From Aquipseudomonas ullengensis (GTDB taxonomy: Bacteria; Pseudomonadota; Gammaproteobacteria; Pseudomonadales; Pseudomonadaceae), in contig NZ_JACJUD010000004.1 of NCBI RefSeq assembly GCF_014174475.1, positions 124,001 to 188,000 of the forward strand: a DNA stretch of 64,000 nt. The letters run 5' to 3'. The notes beneath the pieces are model-generated. The model did not search any database, was not told the origin of the DNA, and was given only the letters and a program-made list of their open reading frames with translations. A program made the position numbers and the translations under genes. Positions 61,608-64,000 of the stretch are shown here, piece after piece; position 1 is the first letter of the stretch; each line of letters begins with the position of its first letter.

Positions 61608-63053
61608 TCAGGCTGTTTCCGTCCAGGCCTGTTCGTTTGGGGTGTATTGGCTGATAACAACGCGATTGCGCCCCGACTCCTTGGCTTGATACAGGGCGCG
61701 ATCCGCGATCAGCAGCAGCCCATCGATATCGACTTGATGCTGCAAGGCCACAACTGCACCGATGCTGACGGTGGACTGCACATGTTGGCCGTCCTCCAGG
61801 GTGGTCGGGGAATTGGCGTAATCCGTGCGAATGCGCTCGGCAATCACCAGAGCCTGGTTGTGCGAGCAGCCAGGCAGCAACAGGGCGAACTCCTCTCCAC
61901 CCAGGCGGGCCAGGGCATCTCCGTCGCGCAGGCCGTTGCTGGCCAGGCGCGCGAAGGCTTTCAGCACCAGGTCGCCCGCGGCATGGCCGTAGGTGTCGTT
62001 GATGCGCTTGAAGTGGTCGATATCGAACATCAACAACGCTATCGGTCTATTGGCGTCAGAGGATTGCTGCCTGGCCTGCTCATAAAAGGCCCAGCGATTG
62101 AGCAGGCCGCTGAGTTGGTCATGCGACGCCATGTACTGCATGTGTTGCAGCAACTTATTGCGTGCAGCCATAACGCTGGCCACCGTTAGTGGCGCGAAGG
62201 CTAGCAGGGTGATACCGAGCCGCAAGGAAAGCAGCATGGGGAGCGAATTCATGTCGAACGGTGCCAGCGGGATGCCCACGATAGCGATCATGACGAGCAA
62301 GATGCTAATGAAAGCAAAGGTCAGCCAGGCCGTTGTAAAGACGCTATAGCTCAGTGCGCACCACAGCAGTGCTGGCACGGCGAAGGCCACCGCTCCGGGG
62401 CCGCCCACCATCAGGCTGAGGGCACAGGAGATCACCAGGCTGACAGCAGGCAAGGCATGCACCAGTCCCTGTCGAGAAATGAGCAGCGCCTGCCGCCTGT
62501 CTTTCAGACGCTCAGGCCAGTCGGGCATGGTGAGCAGCACTGGCAAGATCGCGATGTAATTGACCAACTCGGTGACGAACCAGAGCGTCAGACCTGCGAC
62601 AGCGCTGCCATCAAACAGCAGGGGGTTGATGATTGCGCCAACCACCCCCGAGGCGAGGGAGGCAAGCGTCACTGCCAGAGCCAGGTAGGGTACTGAGAGC
62701 GGGCTACGCAGGGAGCGGTGTTCTGCACTGAGGCGCGACAGCAAGAGATAAGCGCTGATCACCCCTACCAGGTTGCCTAGTGTAAGCATCAGCGTCTGGA
62801 TTGGCGGGCCGCCGGTAGCGCTGTCGGCAATGATATAAGCCGCTATACCGCCAAACCAGCCAGAGGGCCTGGCCAGCTGGGGGTAACGCACCATGAGACC
62901 GAGCAACAAGGCATTGGCGGGCCAGATAGTTGCCAGGTGGCCCAGCGGGCGGGTAGCGATACCCAGTAGGCAGGCTGTCAGAACCAGCAGGAAGACCAGG
63001 CCGGCAATTTTCAGCTCGGCTGACCAAGCTTTCCTAGTAGGGGCGCTCTCCAA
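61608..63053 (-). CDS. MASE1-GGDEF diguanylate cyclase
   Basis: 481 aa. About eight membrane helices (residues 15-305) form a MASE1-type sensor (ATIWPANALLLGLMVRYPQ, GGIAAYIIAD). The C-terminal GGDEF domain has MASHDQLSGLLNRWAF, FDIDHFKRINDTYGH and the active-site GGEEF at 385-389. It is a probable c-di-GMP synthase; no EAL domain and no clear RxxD inhibition site five residues before the GG (DALARLGGEEF lacks it). The TTG start has GGAG six bases upstream. Confidence 0.92.
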   Translation of the reverse strand: MESAPTRKAWSAELKIAGLVFLLVLTACLLGIATRPLGHLATIWPANALLLGLMVRYPQLARPSGWFGGIAAYIIADSATGGPPIQTLMLTLGNLVGVISAYLLLSRLSAEHRSLRSPLSVPYLALAVTLASLASGVVGAIINPLLFDGSAVAGLTLWFVTELVNYIAILPVLLTMPDWPERLKDRRQALLISRQGLVHALPAVSLVISCALSLMVGGPGAVAFAVPALLWCALSYSVFTTAWLTFAFISILLVMIAIVGIPLAPFDMNSLPMLLSLRLGITLLAFAPLTVASVMAARNKLLQHMQYMASHDQLSGLLNRWAFYEQARQQSSDANRPIALLMFDIDHFKRINDTYGHAAGDLVLKAFARLASNGLRDGDALARLGGEEFALLLPGCSHNQALVIAERIRTDYANSPTTLEDGQHVQSTVSIGAVVALQHQVDIDGLLLIADRALYQAKESGRNRVVISQYTPNEQAWTETA

Positions 63054-63115
63054 GATCTACTCCATCTGGCCTGGCCAGTAACTTCACATCCTGCCAATAG
63101 TTATTGGCGCAAAGC

Positions 63116-63928
63116 TCAGTCTAGCTCCAGCCAGATCGGCGCGTGGTCGGAGGGTTTCTCCATACCGCGCAGGTCATAGTCGACGCCGGCATCCTTGATT
63201 CGCCCCTGCAGCGGCGCGCTGGCGAGGATCACGTCGATACGCAGGCCGCGCTTGGGCTCGTCCTCGAAGCCGCGGCTGCGGTAGTCGAACCAGCTGAAAC
63301 GGTCATTTACCGCCGGATTGAGGTGACGGAAGCTGTCGACCAGGCCCCAGCCCTTGAGGGTCGCCAGCCATTCGCGCTCTTCGGGCAGGAAGCTGCACTT
63401 GCCGGTCTTCAGCCAGCGCAGGCGGTTGGGCTCGCCGATGCCGATATCGATGTCTTCCGGGGAGATATTGATGTCGCCCATCACCACCAGCGGTTGCTCG
63501 GGTTTGAACTGGGTCAGCAGCAGGTTCTGCAGGTCGGCATAGAAGCGCTGTTTGGCCGGGAACTTGGTGGGGTGGTCGCGGCTTTCGCCCTGGGGAAAGT
63601 AGCCGTTCATCACGGTCAGCGGATTGCCGTGCTCGTCGGCGTAAGTGCCGTAGATGAAGCGGCGCTGGGCGTCGTCCTCATCACCGGGAAAACCCTTGTG
63701 CAGTTCCAGCGGCGCCTGGCGCGAGAGCAGGGCGACGCCGTAATGGCCCTTCTGCCCGTGGTAATGCACGTGGTAGCCGAGTGCACGGATTTCCGCCTCG
63801 GGGAACTGTGGGTCATCGACCTTGGTTTCCTGCAGGCCGATCACATCCGGCTGGTGTTTTTCGATCAATGCCGCCAGTTGATGAGGGCGGGCACGCAGGC
63901 CGTTGATATTGAAGGAAACGATCTTCAT
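63116..63928 (-). CDS. xthA: Exodeoxyribonuclease III
   Basis: 270 aa, standard ExoIII length. AP endonuclease and 3'-5' exonuclease in base-excision repair. [18 protein letters not shown] (metal Asn), [10 protein letters not shown] (Glu34 region), [15 protein letters not shown], and C-terminal [10 protein letters not shown] ... [10 protein letters not shown] with the catalytic Asp-His pair. ATG at 63928 is the family start; an in-frame GTG lies nine bases upstream. Flanking 63929-64000 shows nothing recognisable. Confidence 0.96.
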   Translation of the reverse strand: MKIVSFNINGLRARPHQLAALIEKHQPDVIGLQETKVDDPQFPEAEIRALGYHVHYHGQKGHYGVALLSRQAPLELHKGFPGDEDDAQRRFIYGTYADEHGNPLTVMNGYFPQGESRDHPTKFPAKQRFYADLQNLLLTQFKPEQPLVVMGDINISPEDIDIGIGEPNRLRWLKTGKCSFLPEEREWLATLKGWGLVDSFRHLNPAVNDRFSWFDYRSRGFEDEPKRGLRIDVILASAPLQGRIKDAGVDYDLRGMEKPSDHAPIWLELD

Positions 63929-64000
63929 GGGGAGCACCCAGCGGGGAAAAGGGCGATGCTAGCCCAGTCACCGGGCGACGGCCAGCGTCTGGCAGCGCCA

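Overview
The window is a chromosomal segment of a Pseudomonas-type gammaproteobacterium, GC-rich outside one island. The assignment rests on gene content: the gts/oprB glucose-uptake cluster with gltR/gtrS, the Entner-Doudoroff set edd-glk and hexR/zwf-pgl-eda, the liuRABCDE leucine operon, the dnaX-ybaB-recR block, and Pseudomonas-style GTAGGAGC inverted repeats. A PETase-type polyester hydrolase hints at the P. oleovorans/mendocina/aestusnigri neighbourhood, but species is not determinable by eye.

Layout. 1-6.4 kb: 3' part of ligA, an HU-type DNA-binding protein, a lipase-like alpha/beta hydrolase, a chemoreceptor, then ffs (4.5S SRP RNA). 6.4-19.1 kb: an AT-richer island of about 12.6 kb inserted in ffs. 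Its boundaries are a 101-bp direct repeat of the ffs body with one mismatch (6422-6522 and 19032-19132). A tyrosine recombinase lies beside the right end and ATGTGTGACA motifs occur near both ends. The left junction keeps a full ffs; the right junction keeps a 5'-truncated copy followed by what looks like the original ffs terminator. Cargo: a secreted protein, a lipoprotein and a PIN-like protein in one operon; a HEPN-like protein; a small membrane protein; a serine resolvase; an XRE regulator; a second lipoprotein; about 0.4 kb of non-coding DNA packed with palindromes; five minus-strand genes of unknown function; and an RsmN/RsmF-type CsrA paralogue next to the integrase.

19.3-37.0 kb: glucose metabolism. 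edd-glk-gltR-gtrS, then gtsABCD-oprB and a hexose-6-phosphate mutarotase. Next comes divergent hexR / zwf-pgl-eda, a 54-aa orphan ORF and a GapN-like aldehyde dehydrogenase. HexR-type operators precede edd and zwf, and AAnAANAA-type (Crc/Hfq) motifs precede edd, gtsA, oprB and zwf. Glucose enters by OprB and GtsABCD, is phosphorylated by Glk, and is oxidised by Zwf/Pgl to 6-phosphogluconate. Edd and Eda split this to pyruvate and glyceraldehyde-3-phosphate.

37.1-42.8 kb: dnaX-ybaB-recR, a lipoprotein, a HExxH exported protein and an acyl-CoA dehydrogenase. 42.8-45.8 kb: a SnoaL-like protein, then a PETase-like secreted hydrolase divergent from an AraC-type regulator. 45.7-56.0 kb: acetoacetyl-CoA synthetase, 3-hydroxybutyrate dehydrogenase and liuE-D-C-B-A-R on the minus strand, taking leucine to acetoacetate and acetyl-CoA. 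The liu genes are separated by several inverted-repeat elements, and two perfect palindromes precede liuR. 56.1-64 kb: a LysR regulator, an acyl-CoA dehydrogenase, a MITE-like repeat, a TerC protein, a PstS-OmpA fusion, a MASE1-GGDEF diguanylate cyclase and exonuclease III.
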